Shown here piece by piece: positions 1 to 7,522 of a stretch of DNA of 27,541 nucleotides (position 1 is the stretch's first letter; each line of letters starts with the position of its first letter). This stretch comes from Dehalococcoidales bacterium. GTDB taxonomy: Bacteria > Chloroflexota > Dehalococcoidia > Dehalococcoidales > UBA2162. A program made the translations under genes and the position numbers. The notes beneath the pieces are model-generated. The model had not been told where the DNA came from and made no database searches. It saw nothing but the letters and a program-made list of their open reading frames with translations. The stretch spans positions 1-27,541 of the forward strand of contig JAFGCW010000073.1 in assembly GCA_016932435.1 (NCBI GenBank), read 5' to 3'.

Positions 1-437
1 GAACATTCACCTGTTTCGGTATCGATATTCTCGATGGAGGCATTGTAGACCATTTGGAAGTTGAGAACCTCAAGTATTCTGTCCAGAATCATGTTGGCGA
101 TGGGGCACATATAGGGTGCGACTCCGCCTTCATTCTTCTGACCGTATTGGAGCTTGGCTTCCATCGGGATATGAATACAGTTCTTGATTTTAAGAATCAG
201 TAAGATACCTTCTCCAGCCCTTGAGTAAGTGACTTCCTCTGCAAGACCGCCTGCCGTGATTTCTTTGATGCAGTTGTCGATAACTTCTTCGACTGTACTA
301 CCTTCGATATTCTTTGATCTGAGAAAGTCGGTTCCTACATATTCTACCTTTGGATGAGTCATCCCTGACAGCTCATGGTAGAAAATTTCTTCTAACCTGA
401 CCAGCAGATCATTGAAGTAGGTAATTTTTTCATCCAT
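1..437 (-). CDS. Hypothetical protein, truncated by the window edge
   Basis: An open frame of 145 codons runs from the ATG at 437 off the left edge with no stop. The ATG abuts the TAA stop of the nitroreductase (438-440), so the two genes are probably translationally coupled. The N-terminus reads MDEKITYFNDLLVRLEEIF. A later stretch, YMCPIANMILDRIL, is followed by a GEC near the cut end, which gives two spaced cysteines. This is faintly like the small-molecule-binding V4R fold, but that is only a guess. I do not recognise the family. Steady codon use and the junction with its neighbour make it a real gene. Confidence 0.75.
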   Translation of the reverse strand, partial: MDEKITYFNDLLVRLEEIFYHELSGMTHPKVEYVGTDFLRSKNIEGSTVEEVIDNCIKEITAGGLAEEVTYSRAGEGILLILKIKNCIHIPMEAKLQYGQKNEGGVAPYMCPIANMILDRILEVLNFQMVYNASIENIDTETGEC

Positions 438-1097
438 TTATGGTCTCTCCTTCCTGCCGAATTCTTCCCAGAATACAATATCCTCGAATTCCTTCTTCTC
501 TCTTGCTTTAGGACTTTCAGCAGGCCAGCCAAGAGAGACAGTAGCTATAAGCTTGTATTCCCCCATCCCGGTAGGTATTTTCAGCAATTCTTTCATCTTT
601 TTCACAATTGAAGGATATACTGATGGGCCGTGTACCCAGCAGGCACCCAGACCGAGGGAATGTGCCTCCAGGAGTACGCTCATTATGGCACAGGACAGGT
701 CGTAAGGAGTGTCGAACATATCATATAGTTCGCCGATTACGACAATAACCACGGGTGCATTACCGGCGAATTCTGAAGCCTGACCCGTATACATAGTCTT
801 AAAGAGCCTGGCTCTCGTTTCCGGATTTTTAACGCCGGCGAATTTTCTCTGCCAGTAGTCCGAAAGACTGTATTCAGCGGTAACACGCCCGCCGGTACCT
901 AATTTGGCTATCTCAGCAATCTTGGCTTTGGTATCCGGGTCTCTTACAACAATCAGTCTCCATGGTTGTTCATTTTCACCGCTTGGAGACCACCTGGCTG
1001 CTTCGATTAGCTTGTCGATTACCTCATCAGATACAGGATCGTCGGTAAACCTTCTGACGCTTCTCCTGCTTGAAATAAGGTCAATAATATCAGCCAT
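438..1097 (-). CDS. Nitroreductase family FMN-dependent oxidoreductase
   Basis: 219 residues, the usual family length. The N-terminus (SSRRSVRRFTDDPVSDEVID, about residues 9-28) is the classic nitroreductase opening whose arginines contact FMN phosphate. It is followed by the AARWSPSGENEQPWRLIVV segment that places the flavin, a central GLGACWVHGP helix, and a C-terminal VSLGWPAESP flavin loop. The family reduces nitro groups, quinones or enones, or dehydrogenates substrates, using NAD(P)H as homodimers in the cytoplasm; the substrate here cannot be read from sequence. The start at 1097 has GAGG about 7 nt upstream. The downstream gene begins at the next base after its stop, so the two form an operon. 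Confidence 0.92.
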   Translation of the reverse strand: MADIIDLISSRRSVRRFTDDPVSDEVIDKLIEAARWSPSGENEQPWRLIVVRDPDTKAKIAEIAKLGTGGRVTAEYSLSDYWQRKFAGVKNPETRARLFKTMYTGQASEFAGNAPVVIVVIGELYDMFDTPYDLSCAIMSVLLEAHSLGLGACWVHGPSVYPSIVKKMKELLKIPTGMGEYKLIATVSLGWPAESPKAREKKEFEDIVFWEEFGRKERP

Positions 1098-1235
1098 ATT
1101 TTTCCTCTTCCTATTTTATTTTAACTCGGTATTCTCTCTGTAATCTGTATTATCAGGTAAACAATTTAGTCAGGAGATGACTAAATACTCCATACTTCCC
1201 GATCACCCTTAAGGGTAATATATATTATCTCCTTT

Positions 1236-2165
1236 TTATTTCGTGTCAAAGACTGCCTCTGCCGTCTTTCCCATTACCATGTCTATCTCTTCTGTAGTGA
1301 ACTCTATATTTGTTTGAGGTTCCTTAATTGCCTTCACCCACTCAGCTTCGGGAGTCAATACATTCGGATTGGGGAAACCACTGCCAAACATTACCTTCTC
1401 AGGACCGCACGCATCTAAAGCATCCCGCAGCCATTGATAAAAATAATTGGGTTGCAGGCGCCAGAAACCCTGGTATTCTGAAAAGTCCATGTAGAGATTA
1501 GGTATTATACAAGCCTCTATAGCTTCATTTCTATATATTCTTGTACCAGCGTGTCCGAGCACTACCTTAAGCTCAGGGTACATCAGGGCTACATTGGCTA
1601 TCCTTTGTGTCGGATGATTATAATCCCAATGAGCTATTTCCTTCCCGCAATGGATTATCATGGGCACTCCCCAGTCGATACATTTTTCATAGATGGGGTA
1701 GCAAACAGGATCATCTGGTTTAAATCCCGTAGCCGGCATGAAGTAGAACCCCCTCATTCCCCAATCTTCAATGGCCTCCTTAGCAAGTTCCATTGCATTT
1801 CCTCGCCTGGGATCAAGAGCACAAATCGATATGAACCGACCTTTATGCTTCTTCGCCGCATCGGCATGGGCCTTATTCTGATCTCTATATGGTACTTTCG
1901 GCGGTCCGGTTATCGCTTCCCAGTCCACAGGGAAAATAACGGCCTTGTCAACCCCTGCCATATCCATCAACTCAACCACACCGTCTCCCTCAGGGTCAAC
2001 CACTGACGGCTTCATAGCCGTTAACATATCTTTAAAGTCATCAGTGGTCTTGTTTGTTTTATGCACCCGATTATACTCGGTAATGTACATCTTCCATACA
2101 AAGCGTAAATACTTACCTCTTACCCAACCGGTCCCACTAAGATGCATGTGAGCATCAATTATCAT
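1236..2165 (-). CDS. Amidohydrolase family 2 (ACMSD-like TIM barrel) protein
   Basis: 309 residues. The N-terminal metal motif DAHMH gives H6 and H8. The barrel continues with IIHCG (H172) and VLGHAG (H205), the usual metal and catalytic histidines of the ACMSD/amidohydrolase_2 group, which includes decarboxylases and hydrolases of aromatic or keto acids. The C-terminal motif that normally reads GSDYP is GSGFPNPN here, so the conserved acidic residue is glycine at position 263. This may change or abolish the metal-dependent chemistry. GGAGAG precedes the ATG at 2165. It lies upstream of the nitroreductase on the same strand with a 138-bp gap. The substrate is unknown. Confidence 0.87.
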   Translation of the reverse strand: MIIDAHMHLSGTGWVRGKYLRFVWKMYITEYNRVHKTNKTTDDFKDMLTAMKPSVVDPEGDGVVELMDMAGVDKAVIFPVDWEAITGPPKVPYRDQNKAHADAAKKHKGRFISICALDPRRGNAMELAKEAIEDWGMRGFYFMPATGFKPDDPVCYPIYEKCIDWGVPMIIHCGKEIAHWDYNHPTQRIANVALMYPELKVVLGHAGTRIYRNEAIEACIIPNLYMDFSEYQGFWRLQPNYFYQWLRDALDACGPEKVMFGSGFPNPNVLTPEAEWVKAIKEPQTNIEFTTEEIDMVMGKTAEAVFDTK

Positions 2166-2351
2166 AAAAACTCTCCTTTCTTAACATGCAATACCTGCAC
2201 AGAGCTAGAAAATTTCTCTGTGTAAACAATTCGGAGTAACGTTTATAGTATATTATTTGACTATGTCAATGTCAATTACTGCAGGATGCGTGGTAGTCTG
2301 AAAAAATGATTAACGGTTAATCAGAGATACAGTACGTTATTTCGGATCCTG

Positions 2352-2699
2352 CTATGTTTTCGGTGTTTTAGCCGGCATTATCTGGTAATAGAAACGGGGG
2401 ACTTCGGGTGGTTCGAAGACAGGAAGGTCACTGAATCTGCCCCGTTCGATAGTCGACATCGTGGCTTCTCTTACCTTGTTATCGAACTCTTCGATATCAT
2501 CGGCCTCCAGTTCATACATTGCCAGGTATTTACGCTGAGTGCCGGTTCGTTCTTCTGCGCTGACCCAGCGTGAAGCTTGAATCATTCCCGGGATTTCCAG
2601 CATATCCGGAACATGTTTTGTGTTATACCATTCGTTGTATTCATCTTCACGGTCAGGATCTTTACAGTCGCTGTAAGCAAAAAACAGATAACGTGTCAT
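2352..2699 (-). CDS. Small EthD/Dabb-like dimeric alpha-beta barrel protein
   Basis: 115 residues from the ATG at 2699; a TTG one codon earlier also fits, but AGGTGAG lies at a suitable distance from the ATG. The sequence begins RYLFFAYSDCKDPDRE, followed by EYNEWYNTKHVPDMLEIPGM. This 'eYneWYn..HvPdml.ipG' pattern is typical of small ferredoxin-like dimeric barrels of the EthD/DUF4286 type. These act as small-molecule binders or enzymes, often beside genes for aromatic or lipid catabolism. The rest (RKYLAMYELEADDIEEF) fits the second beta-alpha unit. It lies 186 bp upstream of the amidohydrolase on the same strand and may serve the same pathway, but no reaction can be assigned. Confidence 0.8.
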   Translation of the reverse strand: MTRYLFFAYSDCKDPDREDEYNEWYNTKHVPDMLEIPGMIQASRWVSAEERTGTQRKYLAMYELEADDIEEFDNKVREATMSTIERGRFSDLPVFEPPEVPRFYYQIMPAKTPKT

Positions 2700-2916
2700 C
2701 AACTCACCTTTCTATTAAAAAATATTATCATATATTTATACACAGACGAGGTAGAAACACAAGGTATAGGGAATATACAGCATATTAGAATATGAAGAGT
2801 TTATACCGGACTATACTTTCAGAATATCCTTCCACATATATACTCTCTTTAATGACACTCGCGTTATCCCCTGAGAGAGTTCATTTTCATTGATGGCGAA
2901 TTCATACCTGTCACGG

Positions 2917-2945
2917 TTGACAGAGAAATGGCTGTGTGTCAAAAT
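2917..2945 (+). promoter_or_regulatory. Candidate sigma-70-type promoter of the acyl-CoA dehydrogenase/ETF operon
   Basis: A perfect -35 hexamer TTGACA (2917-2922) is followed by 17 bases and CAAAAT (2940-2945), a four-of-six match to the -10 consensus. Transcription would start near 2952 and leave a leader of about 124 nt before the ATG at 3076. The call is by eye. Confidence 0.5.
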
Positions 2946-2953
2946 GAATCGGT

Positions 2954-2972
2954 GGTAACCACATCGGTTACC
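2954..2972. promoter_or_regulatory. Inverted repeat at the predicted start site, candidate operator
   Basis: GGTAACC, spacer ACATC, GGTTACC: a perfect 7-bp inverted repeat. It sits directly at the predicted transcription start, where a bound repressor would block RNA polymerase. TetR-family regulators of acyl-CoA catabolism often use such sites, but no regulator gene is in the window. Confidence 0.45.
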
Positions 2973-3001
2973 GTGTTTTTGCATGCATTTTACTTTCAGA
3001 T

Positions 3002-3020
3002 CATTCGAACCCCTCGAATG
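3002..3020. promoter_or_regulatory. Second inverted repeat in the leader of the acyl-CoA dehydrogenase operon
   Basis: CATTCGA, spacer ACCCC, TCGAATG: a perfect 7-bp inverted repeat with a 5-nt spacer, the same geometry as the repeat at 2954 but with different sequence. It could be a second operator or a small leader hairpin. Confidence 0.35.
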
Positions 3021-3075
3021 GATATATGCCAAGGTAACGATTGTAAAGAACATATAGTACTAAGGAGGTTATAAT

Positions 3076-4302
3076 ATGCCTTTTGAACTAACTCCGGCAG
3101 AGGAGATGGCACGGAAAATTGCCCGTGAATATTGTGAAAAATACATAATTCCCCGCCGCAAAGAACTAATGACGGATGACCTGGAGATGTGGGATGAAGA
3201 AGCCAGAAGACAGACCAGGGCAGGCCTTCATCTTCATATCATACCCCGCGAGGAAGGCGGCACCGGAATCGGGTATGTGGCAAGCTGCATTACTATCGAG
3301 GAACTGTGCGCAGCCTGGCCTGACATTTCCATGGCAATTTACGGTGAATTTGCCTATTATTTTGCCAAGGCTACCGGTGGAGACGTATATGATAAATACA
3401 TGCCCGGTATAGTAAAGGGTGATATCCTGGCAACACCGGCTATCACAGAACCCAGTGGCGGTTCGGATATGCTTGGTCTCCAGGCTCGAGCAAAGAAAGT
3501 GGATGGCGGCTGGGTATTGAACGGCAGAAAAGTGTTCCAGAGTGAAGGGCACTATTGTGATTTTGTGATGGCGCTTTTCAAGACCGGTGATCCTAATGAT
3601 CCAAAGACTCCCGGAGGGCGTTCACTGACCGCTTTCATTGTCGATAGAGAATTCGATGGATTCAGGGTCGGCAGGCTTGAAAATACCCTCGGTCGTAAAG
3701 GCGATCTTACCGAATTTATTTTTGATAACGTATTTGTGCCCGATAATTTTGTCGTCGGCGGCGAAAAGGGAATTGGAAGAGGAATCGCTCCGGTATTCAG
3801 CGCTGTCGGAGACATAGGACGCCTGACGATATGCGGAATGCTTAACGGAATTTCTGCCGGAGCCTATCGCACGGCGATGATGTATGCCAAGGAAAGGCAC
3901 CTCTACGGGCGACCGATCTCAGAGTTGCAGATGATCCAGTCTCGTATAGCGAAAATGGCAGTCGACCTTGAAGCGACACGAGCTCTTACTTACCGGGTTG
4001 CCTGGCTTCGGACAAAAGGGATCAGGGCAGATTCCGAGCAGGCGACGGCGAAGACCTTTGCCGAGCAGGCAGCAATAAGAATTGCAGAACACTGCGTAAA
4101 AATTCATGGTGGTTACGGAGTCCTGGAAGATTATATGCCGCATCATTATTACAAACATGTTCCGATGAGATTCGGTGCCGGCGGTACGGAAGAGTCCCTG
4201 GCCATTATGATAGCCAATGCTGCATTCAACAATGAGGCGAATCCCGACCTTAGTCGCAACTCGATGGAAACAGCCGGATGGTGGGGGCGCCTGGAATGGT
4301 AA
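3076..4302 (+). CDS. Acyl-CoA dehydrogenase family protein (noncanonical active site)
   Basis: 408 residues, normal length for the family. The N-terminal helical domain starts FELTPAEEMARKIAREY. The middle beta domain has the flavin-binding TPAITEPSGGSD motif and the WVLNGRKVF strand. The C-terminal helices contain RHLYGRPISELQMIQ and the CVKIHGGYGVLEDY signature. FAD-dependent alpha,beta-dehydrogenation of an acyl-CoA, passing electrons to ETF, is the expected role, and the two ETF genes follow directly. The place that normally reads YEGT is AGGT (G369 where the catalytic Glu belongs), followed by EE at 372-373. The alternative Glu site used by isovaleryl-CoA dehydrogenase also appears to be Gly (GDIGRL). 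The true base, or the reaction, may therefore differ. AAGGAGGT precedes the ATG. Confidence 0.93.
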   Translation: MPFELTPAEEMARKIAREYCEKYIIPRRKELMTDDLEMWDEEARRQTRAGLHLHIIPREEGGTGIGYVASCITIEELCAAWPDISMAIYGEFAYYFAKATGGDVYDKYMPGIVKGDILATPAITEPSGGSDMLGLQARAKKVDGGWVLNGRKVFQSEGHYCDFVMALFKTGDPNDPKTPGGRSLTAFIVDREFDGFRVGRLENTLGRKGDLTEFIFDNVFVPDNFVVGGEKGIGRGIAPVFSAVGDIGRLTICGMLNGISAGAYRTAMMYAKERHLYGRPISELQMIQSRIAKMAVDLEATRALTYRVAWLRTKGIRADSEQATAKTFAEQAAIRIAEHCVKIHGGYGVLEDYMPHHYYKHVPMRFGAGGTEESLAIMIANAAFNNEANPDLSRNSMETAGWWGRLEW

Positions 4303-4330
4303 GGATGAATAATAGGCGAGGAGAAAAAGT

Positions 4331-5143
4331 ATGAAGCCATTAAATATTGTAGTTTGTGTAAAGCCTGTTCCCGATTCAAGGTACTGGGACAAACTCAGAC
4401 TAGATCCGAATACGAAGCTGCTCCGGCGTGAGGGTATACCTATCATAATGAATCCCCTGGATAAGAATGCTATCGAAGAGGCATTGAAGATAAAGGAAGA
4501 ACGCGGTGGTAAAGTAACCGTTATCAGCATGGGACCGGATAGTACCTTCGATGTCCTTGCCTGGGCTTATGCCCTGGGAGTCGATGACGCGGTGCTCCTT
4601 TCGGACAGGGCTTTCGCCGGCGCCGATACCCTTGCCACCGCCTATGTAATCGCCAGGGGTATCGAAAAAACCGGTGACGTAGACATGGTTATCCTTGGCA
4701 ATGAGAGCCTGGACGGAAGTACCGCCCAGGTCGGTCCGCAGGTCGCTGAATTCCTTAAAATGCCTCATCTGACAAATGTGGAAGAGATTAATTTTGTAAA
4801 TGATGATACGGTACATGCCAGGTGTAAGATCGAAGGCGGCTACATGGTCGTGGAAGCAAAGCTTCCGGTAACACTGGCGGTCAACAGTGAAATAAACGAA
4901 CCCAGGATCCCGCCTGTTTTCGGTGCTCTCTGGGCTACGGAGAAAGAAAGCACCAAATACACGGCAAACGATATGGATGTTAACGAGGAGAAGATAGGAC
5001 TTGCCGGTTCACCTTCCTATGTTCCCGAGGTATCTAACATTGAAACACAGCGTATGGGTGAGGTGATCAGCGGTGATCCTGCCGACATCGCACGGCAACT
5101 GGTAGAAAAACTCAAAGCCGACGGAGTGCTTCCCGAGGTATAA
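4331..5143 (+). CDS. etfB: Electron transfer flavoprotein beta subunit
   Basis: 270 residues. The N-terminus LNIVVCVKPVPDSRYW and the following MNPLDKNAIEEALKIKEERG match the EtfB/FixA nucleotide-binding domain. VTVISMGPDSTFDVLAWAYA and the VDMVILGNESLDGSTAQVGP loop are typical as well. Classical ETF-beta carries AMP and pairs with ETF-alpha to carry electrons from acyl-CoA dehydrogenases to a membrane quinone reductase. The gene begins 28 bp after the dehydrogenase stop with a GAGGAG site, and 17 bp separate it from etfA, so the three genes form one transcription unit. No ETF:quinone oxidoreductase is in the window. I cannot tell a classical from a bifurcating type with certainty. Confidence 0.95.
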   Translation: MKPLNIVVCVKPVPDSRYWDKLRLDPNTKLLRREGIPIIMNPLDKNAIEEALKIKEERGGKVTVISMGPDSTFDVLAWAYALGVDDAVLLSDRAFAGADTLATAYVIARGIEKTGDVDMVILGNESLDGSTAQVGPQVAEFLKMPHLTNVEEINFVNDDTVHARCKIEGGYMVVEAKLPVTLAVNSEINEPRIPPVFGALWATEKESTKYTANDMDVNEEKIGLAGSPSYVPEVSNIETQRMGEVISGDPADIARQLVEKLKADGVLPEV

Positions 5144-5160
5144 AATATCTGGAGGATATT

Positions 5161-6162
5161 ATGACTGAAACGTATAGTGGAATTTGGGTTTACGCAGAGC
5201 AGAGGAATGGTAAATTACTCGATTCCGGACCGGAACTGCTGGGTGAAGCCCGTAAGATTGCTGATAAACGCGGGCAGGAACTGGCCGCGGTAATACTGGG
5301 AAGTAACATCGCCGGTCTTGCCGATGAACTGGCAGCATATGGAGCCGACAAAGTCTATATTGCCGATTCTCCGATTCTTGAAAATTATTTGTGCGAAGCC
5401 TATGCTCCGATACTCGAGGGAATGATCAAGCAGTACAAACCGGAGGTTTTCGTGGTTGGTGGAAGTAATATCGGCATGGACCTTGCACCGAGGGTGGCGG
5501 CGAAGGTAAATACCGGACTCGCCGCTCATGCGGTAGGACTCGATGTGGATGACAACGGATGCCTGAAAGCCTTCGTACCCTCGTTCGGCGGCAGTATCAT
5601 GGCATCGATTACCTGCGCGGTTCACCGCCCGCAGATGGCCACAATCCCGCCCGGGTTCCTGAAGAAACCTGAAAAGCAGGAAGGAAAAAAGGCTGAGATT
5701 GTAAACGTCGAGGTAAAGATTCTTGAACAGGACCTCCGTACTAAGGTACTGGAAGTCAAGACGGAAGAATCAAAGGCGAAACCTCTTGAGTCGGCAGAAG
5801 TAGTTATCGCCGGTGGTTACGGAGTTGGCAGTAAAGAGAACTGGAAGATGGTGGAAGACCTTGCTGCGTCGCTTGGCGGCAGTGTTGGTGCGACACGACC
5901 TGCCTGTGACGAAGGGTGGGCTGTCCAGGACGAGCAGATGATAGGGCAGAGCGGCAAGACCGTTCATCCGGACCTGTATATCGGTATCGGGATAGCCGGC
6001 ATTATCCATCACCTGATCGGAATCCAGGACTCTAAGAAGATAGTAGCCATCAATCGCGATGCCGAAGCACCGATAATGAAAGCAGCCGACTACGCGATAG
6101 TAGCCGATTACAAAGAAGTAGTTCCGGCACTTATCGAGGAATTCAAGAAGCTAAAGTCTTAA
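5161..6162 (+). CDS. etfA: Electron transfer flavoprotein alpha subunit
   Basis: 333 residues. The N-terminal domain (GIWVYAEQRNGKLLDSGPEL) is followed by the FAD-binding C-terminal domain. This contains VIAGGYGVGSKENWKMVEDL, a GATRPACDEGW loop, the QMIGQSGKTVHPDLYIGIGI segment, and the closing IVAINRDAEAPIMKAADY, all diagnostic for ETF-alpha. It binds FAD and forms a heterodimer with the etfB product to accept electrons from the adjacent acyl-CoA dehydrogenase. GGAGG lies 6 nt before the ATG. It is the last gene of the operon and is followed within 20 bp by an intrinsic terminator. Confidence 0.95.
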   Translation: MTETYSGIWVYAEQRNGKLLDSGPELLGEARKIADKRGQELAAVILGSNIAGLADELAAYGADKVYIADSPILENYLCEAYAPILEGMIKQYKPEVFVVGGSNIGMDLAPRVAAKVNTGLAAHAVGLDVDDNGCLKAFVPSFGGSIMASITCAVHRPQMATIPPGFLKKPEKQEGKKAEIVNVEVKILEQDLRTKVLEVKTEESKAKPLESAEVVIAGGYGVGSKENWKMVEDLAASLGGSVGATRPACDEGWAVQDEQMIGQSGKTVHPDLYIGIGIAGIIHHLIGIQDSKKIVAINRDAEAPIMKAADYAIVADYKEVVPALIEEFKKLKS

Positions 6163-6181
6163 TCAAGAATAAACAGAAGTG

Positions 6182-6212
6182 AAAGGGGAAGATAGGAGTC
6201 TTCCCCTTTTTT
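6182..6212 (+). terminator. Rho-independent terminator after etfA
   Basis: A perfect 11-bp stem AAAGGGGAAGA (6182-6192) / TCTTCCCCTTT (6199-6209) with a 6-nt loop, running into a T6 tract (6207-6212). It ends the dehydrogenase/ETF operon. Confidence 0.92.
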
Positions 6213-6246
6213 AGTGTGAAATGTGATCTGGTTTACTATTGAATAT

Positions 6247-6819
6247 CTATAAGTCCAGATCCAAAATCTCATCATTAATACGCTTTAATAGGTTTTTAAG
6301 TGCATGTAATTTACGCTTCTCAATTTTATCATCTTCGGAAAGAGTCGACTCACGTATGTATTTACCTGTGTCGTAATACTCTCCGCCGTTACTTATCATC
6401 AGTTTATGGTTCTTATTTTTAGCCTCATCCATTTCTTCGTATATCTTCTCTCCGGTAGCCTGTGCCAATCTGGTGACCATAAACTGGTTGAGACTGATGC
6501 CTTCGAGTTCGGCAAGCATCGTTAAAGATTCATGTAACGAGGGCTCCATTCGAATACGGTACTGTCCACTATATTTCCTCGATTTGAGAGGTTTGGGCAT
6601 TTTATTACCAAGCTCCAGAAATGACGCAATCCATTCTTTTTTTACTGCTTCGAGTTCCGCAACCGCTTGTTCAGGAGTTTCTCCGGTCATAAATAATCCA
6701 TCGAGTTCCAGTATTCGGGCTACATAGTACACATCCTGGTCGTCATCACGTTCAACTACAATAGTGTAAGGAAGTTGTGCGTAATATTCTGCTTGAGTGT
6801 TTTTTCTGTCCTTTACCAT
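6247..6819 (-). CDS. hicB: HicB-family antitoxin with C-terminal ribbon-helix-helix domain
   Basis: 190 residues. The N-terminal half has the HicB partial-RNase-H fold pattern: YTIVVERDDDQDVYYVARI, ELDGLFMTGETPEQAVAELE, then a KMPKP turn. Residues about 105-135 (YRIRMEPSLHESLTMLAELE, then GISLNQFMVTRLAQA) form a ribbon-helix-helix DNA-binding domain of the HicB C-terminal type. The last 50 residues are charged and helical, without known motifs. HicB neutralises the HicA ribonuclease and, through the RHH part, represses its own operon. The gene starts 13 bp after the small toxin-like gene, the usual hicA-hicB order. A palindrome at the promoter is a likely binding site. Confidence 0.87.
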   Translation of the reverse strand: MVKDRKNTQAEYYAQLPYTIVVERDDDQDVYYVARILELDGLFMTGETPEQAVAELEAVKKEWIASFLELGNKMPKPLKSRKYSGQYRIRMEPSLHESLTMLAELEGISLNQFMVTRLAQATGEKIYEEMDEAKNKNHKLMISNGGEYYDTGKYIRESTLSEDDKIEKRKLHALKNLLKRINDEILDLDL

Positions 6820-6832
6820 TTCCCTGCACTCC

Positions 6833-7051
6833 CTATAAATTATCTATCATTTTGAGTATTCCATTAATATAGACCGACTTGACCGGATTTTCTCTTTTGT
6901 AGGCTATCACTCTCTTACCAATGATTGCTTGAGGATGTTTACTTCCTTCTTTTATATGGCCATACCGATTGATTAATGCTTCAAAGTCTTCGAGTGAAAC
7001 ATTTGACCTGTTTTTCCTTATTCGCTCTTCTCTTTTTAACTTCTTACTCAT
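6833..7051 (-). CDS. hicA: HicA-like toxin (mRNA interferase family)
   Basis: 72 residues, the right size for HicA. After a basic N-terminus, the segment FEALINRYGHIKEGSKHPQA resembles the HicA core, in which a G-S-H motif supplies the catalytic histidine; here it reads GSKH (His one position later). The C-terminal YKRENPVKSVYINGILKMID matches the conserved 'pv...yv..iL..i' tail of one HicA subgroup. HicA cleaves mRNA and is held inactive by HicB, encoded immediately downstream. The family call rests on the context plus this short pattern. The displaced histidine could mean altered activity. Confidence 0.72.
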   Translation of the reverse strand: MSKKLKREERIRKNRSNVSLEDFEALINRYGHIKEGSKHPQAIIGKRVIAYKRENPVKSVYINGILKMIDNL

Positions 7052-7062
7052 TCCAAGCAGAT

Positions 7063-7086
7063 AATGATATCATATATGATACCATT
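7063..7086. promoter_or_regulatory. 24-bp near-perfect palindrome, probable HicB operator
   Basis: The half AATGATATCATA (7063-7074) faces TATGATACCATT (7075-7086). All positions pair except one (A7067 against C7082). It lies 11 bp upstream of the hicA start, in the gap shared with the divergent small gene at 7133. Autoregulation by the RHH domain of HicB is the expected use. Confidence 0.65.
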
Positions 7087-7120
7087 GGTCAATGTTATGT
7101 ATAAGATTACGTGAATAAGG

Positions 7121-7126
7121 TATAAT
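7121..7126 (+). promoter_or_regulatory. TATAAT box 6 nt upstream of the 57-codon gene
   Basis: A perfect -10 hexamer TATAAT ends 6 nt before the ATG at 7133, so transcription would start at or next to the A of the start codon. No -35 consensus and no ribosome-binding site is visible, which suggests a leaderless mRNA. Confidence 0.45.
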
Positions 7127-7132
7127 TCTGTT

Positions 7133-7306
7133 ATGGACCAAAAAGAAGCGATGAATATCCTGCAGGAACTGGTGAAAAAGAGTATCTTAACTGACTCCGA
7201 GAAAGAAGCGGTGACCACAGCGATCGGTATACTGAGCTGGACTACTCTTTCAAAAGGGGTGGTAAAAGCTCGGAAGGAAAAACGGGATAAGAGCCTGGAA
7301 TGGTAG
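7133..7306 (+). CDS. Small hypothetical protein, 57 residues
   Basis: A complete ATG-to-TAG frame. The protein begins MDQKEAMNILQELVKKSIL, continues TDSEKEAVTTAIGILSW and ends in a very basic tail (KARKEKRDKSLEW). It looks like two amphipathic helices followed by a charged tail. The 'l...E+eAv..Ai..L' pattern recurs in small phage- or regulator-associated proteins, but I do not recognise a named family. It is divergent from hicA and shares a short promoter region that contains the palindrome at 7063-7086, so its expression may be linked to the toxin-antitoxin operon. A role in that system is speculation. Confidence 0.6.
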   Translation: MDQKEAMNILQELVKKSILTDSEKEAVTTAIGILSWTTLSKGVVKARKEKRDKSLEW

Positions 7307-7522
7307 CCATTACCACCATCCATCCCGATGAAAATCGGGATCCAGAAATTCTTCCAAATATCAATGTGCTATGATTAGGAGTAAATATTCTGGATTCCGT
7401 ATCAAGTACGGAATGGAAACAAATGATTCTACTAATAAATACGTAAAAACGAGAGCTCAATACCTCTCTTTTTACTACCTTGATCGCGAGATCATCTCAA
7501 AAAGTTTATTAATAGTGAAAGA
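7307..7522. other. Intergenic gap with two short perfect hairpins
   Basis: The gap lies between two convergent genes. It carries ATCCCGAT-GAAA-ATCGGGAT (7322-7341) and ATTCCGTA-TCAAG-TACGGAAT (7394-7414). The second sits in the setting TTCTGGATTCC..GGAATGG, resembling the arms of the hairpin repeats elsewhere in the window. These are probably worn copies of the same element class. Nothing coding is seen. Confidence 0.55.

Larger units (their letters stand above)
2703..3075. other. 373-bp regulatory intergenic region
   Basis: This gap separates the minus-strand barrel gene from the plus-strand acyl-CoA dehydrogenase operon. It holds a plausible plus-strand promoter (2917-2945), two 7-bp inverted repeats with 5-nt spacers, and a strong ribosome-binding site (AAGGAGGT) just before 3076. 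An 80-codon minus-strand frame crosses it but has no recognisable protein features. Confidence 0.6.

Noticed and set aside
2811..3053. 80-codon minus-strand frame
   Set aside because: No family resemblance; it spans a promoter and two inverted repeats, and its content looks like random translation.
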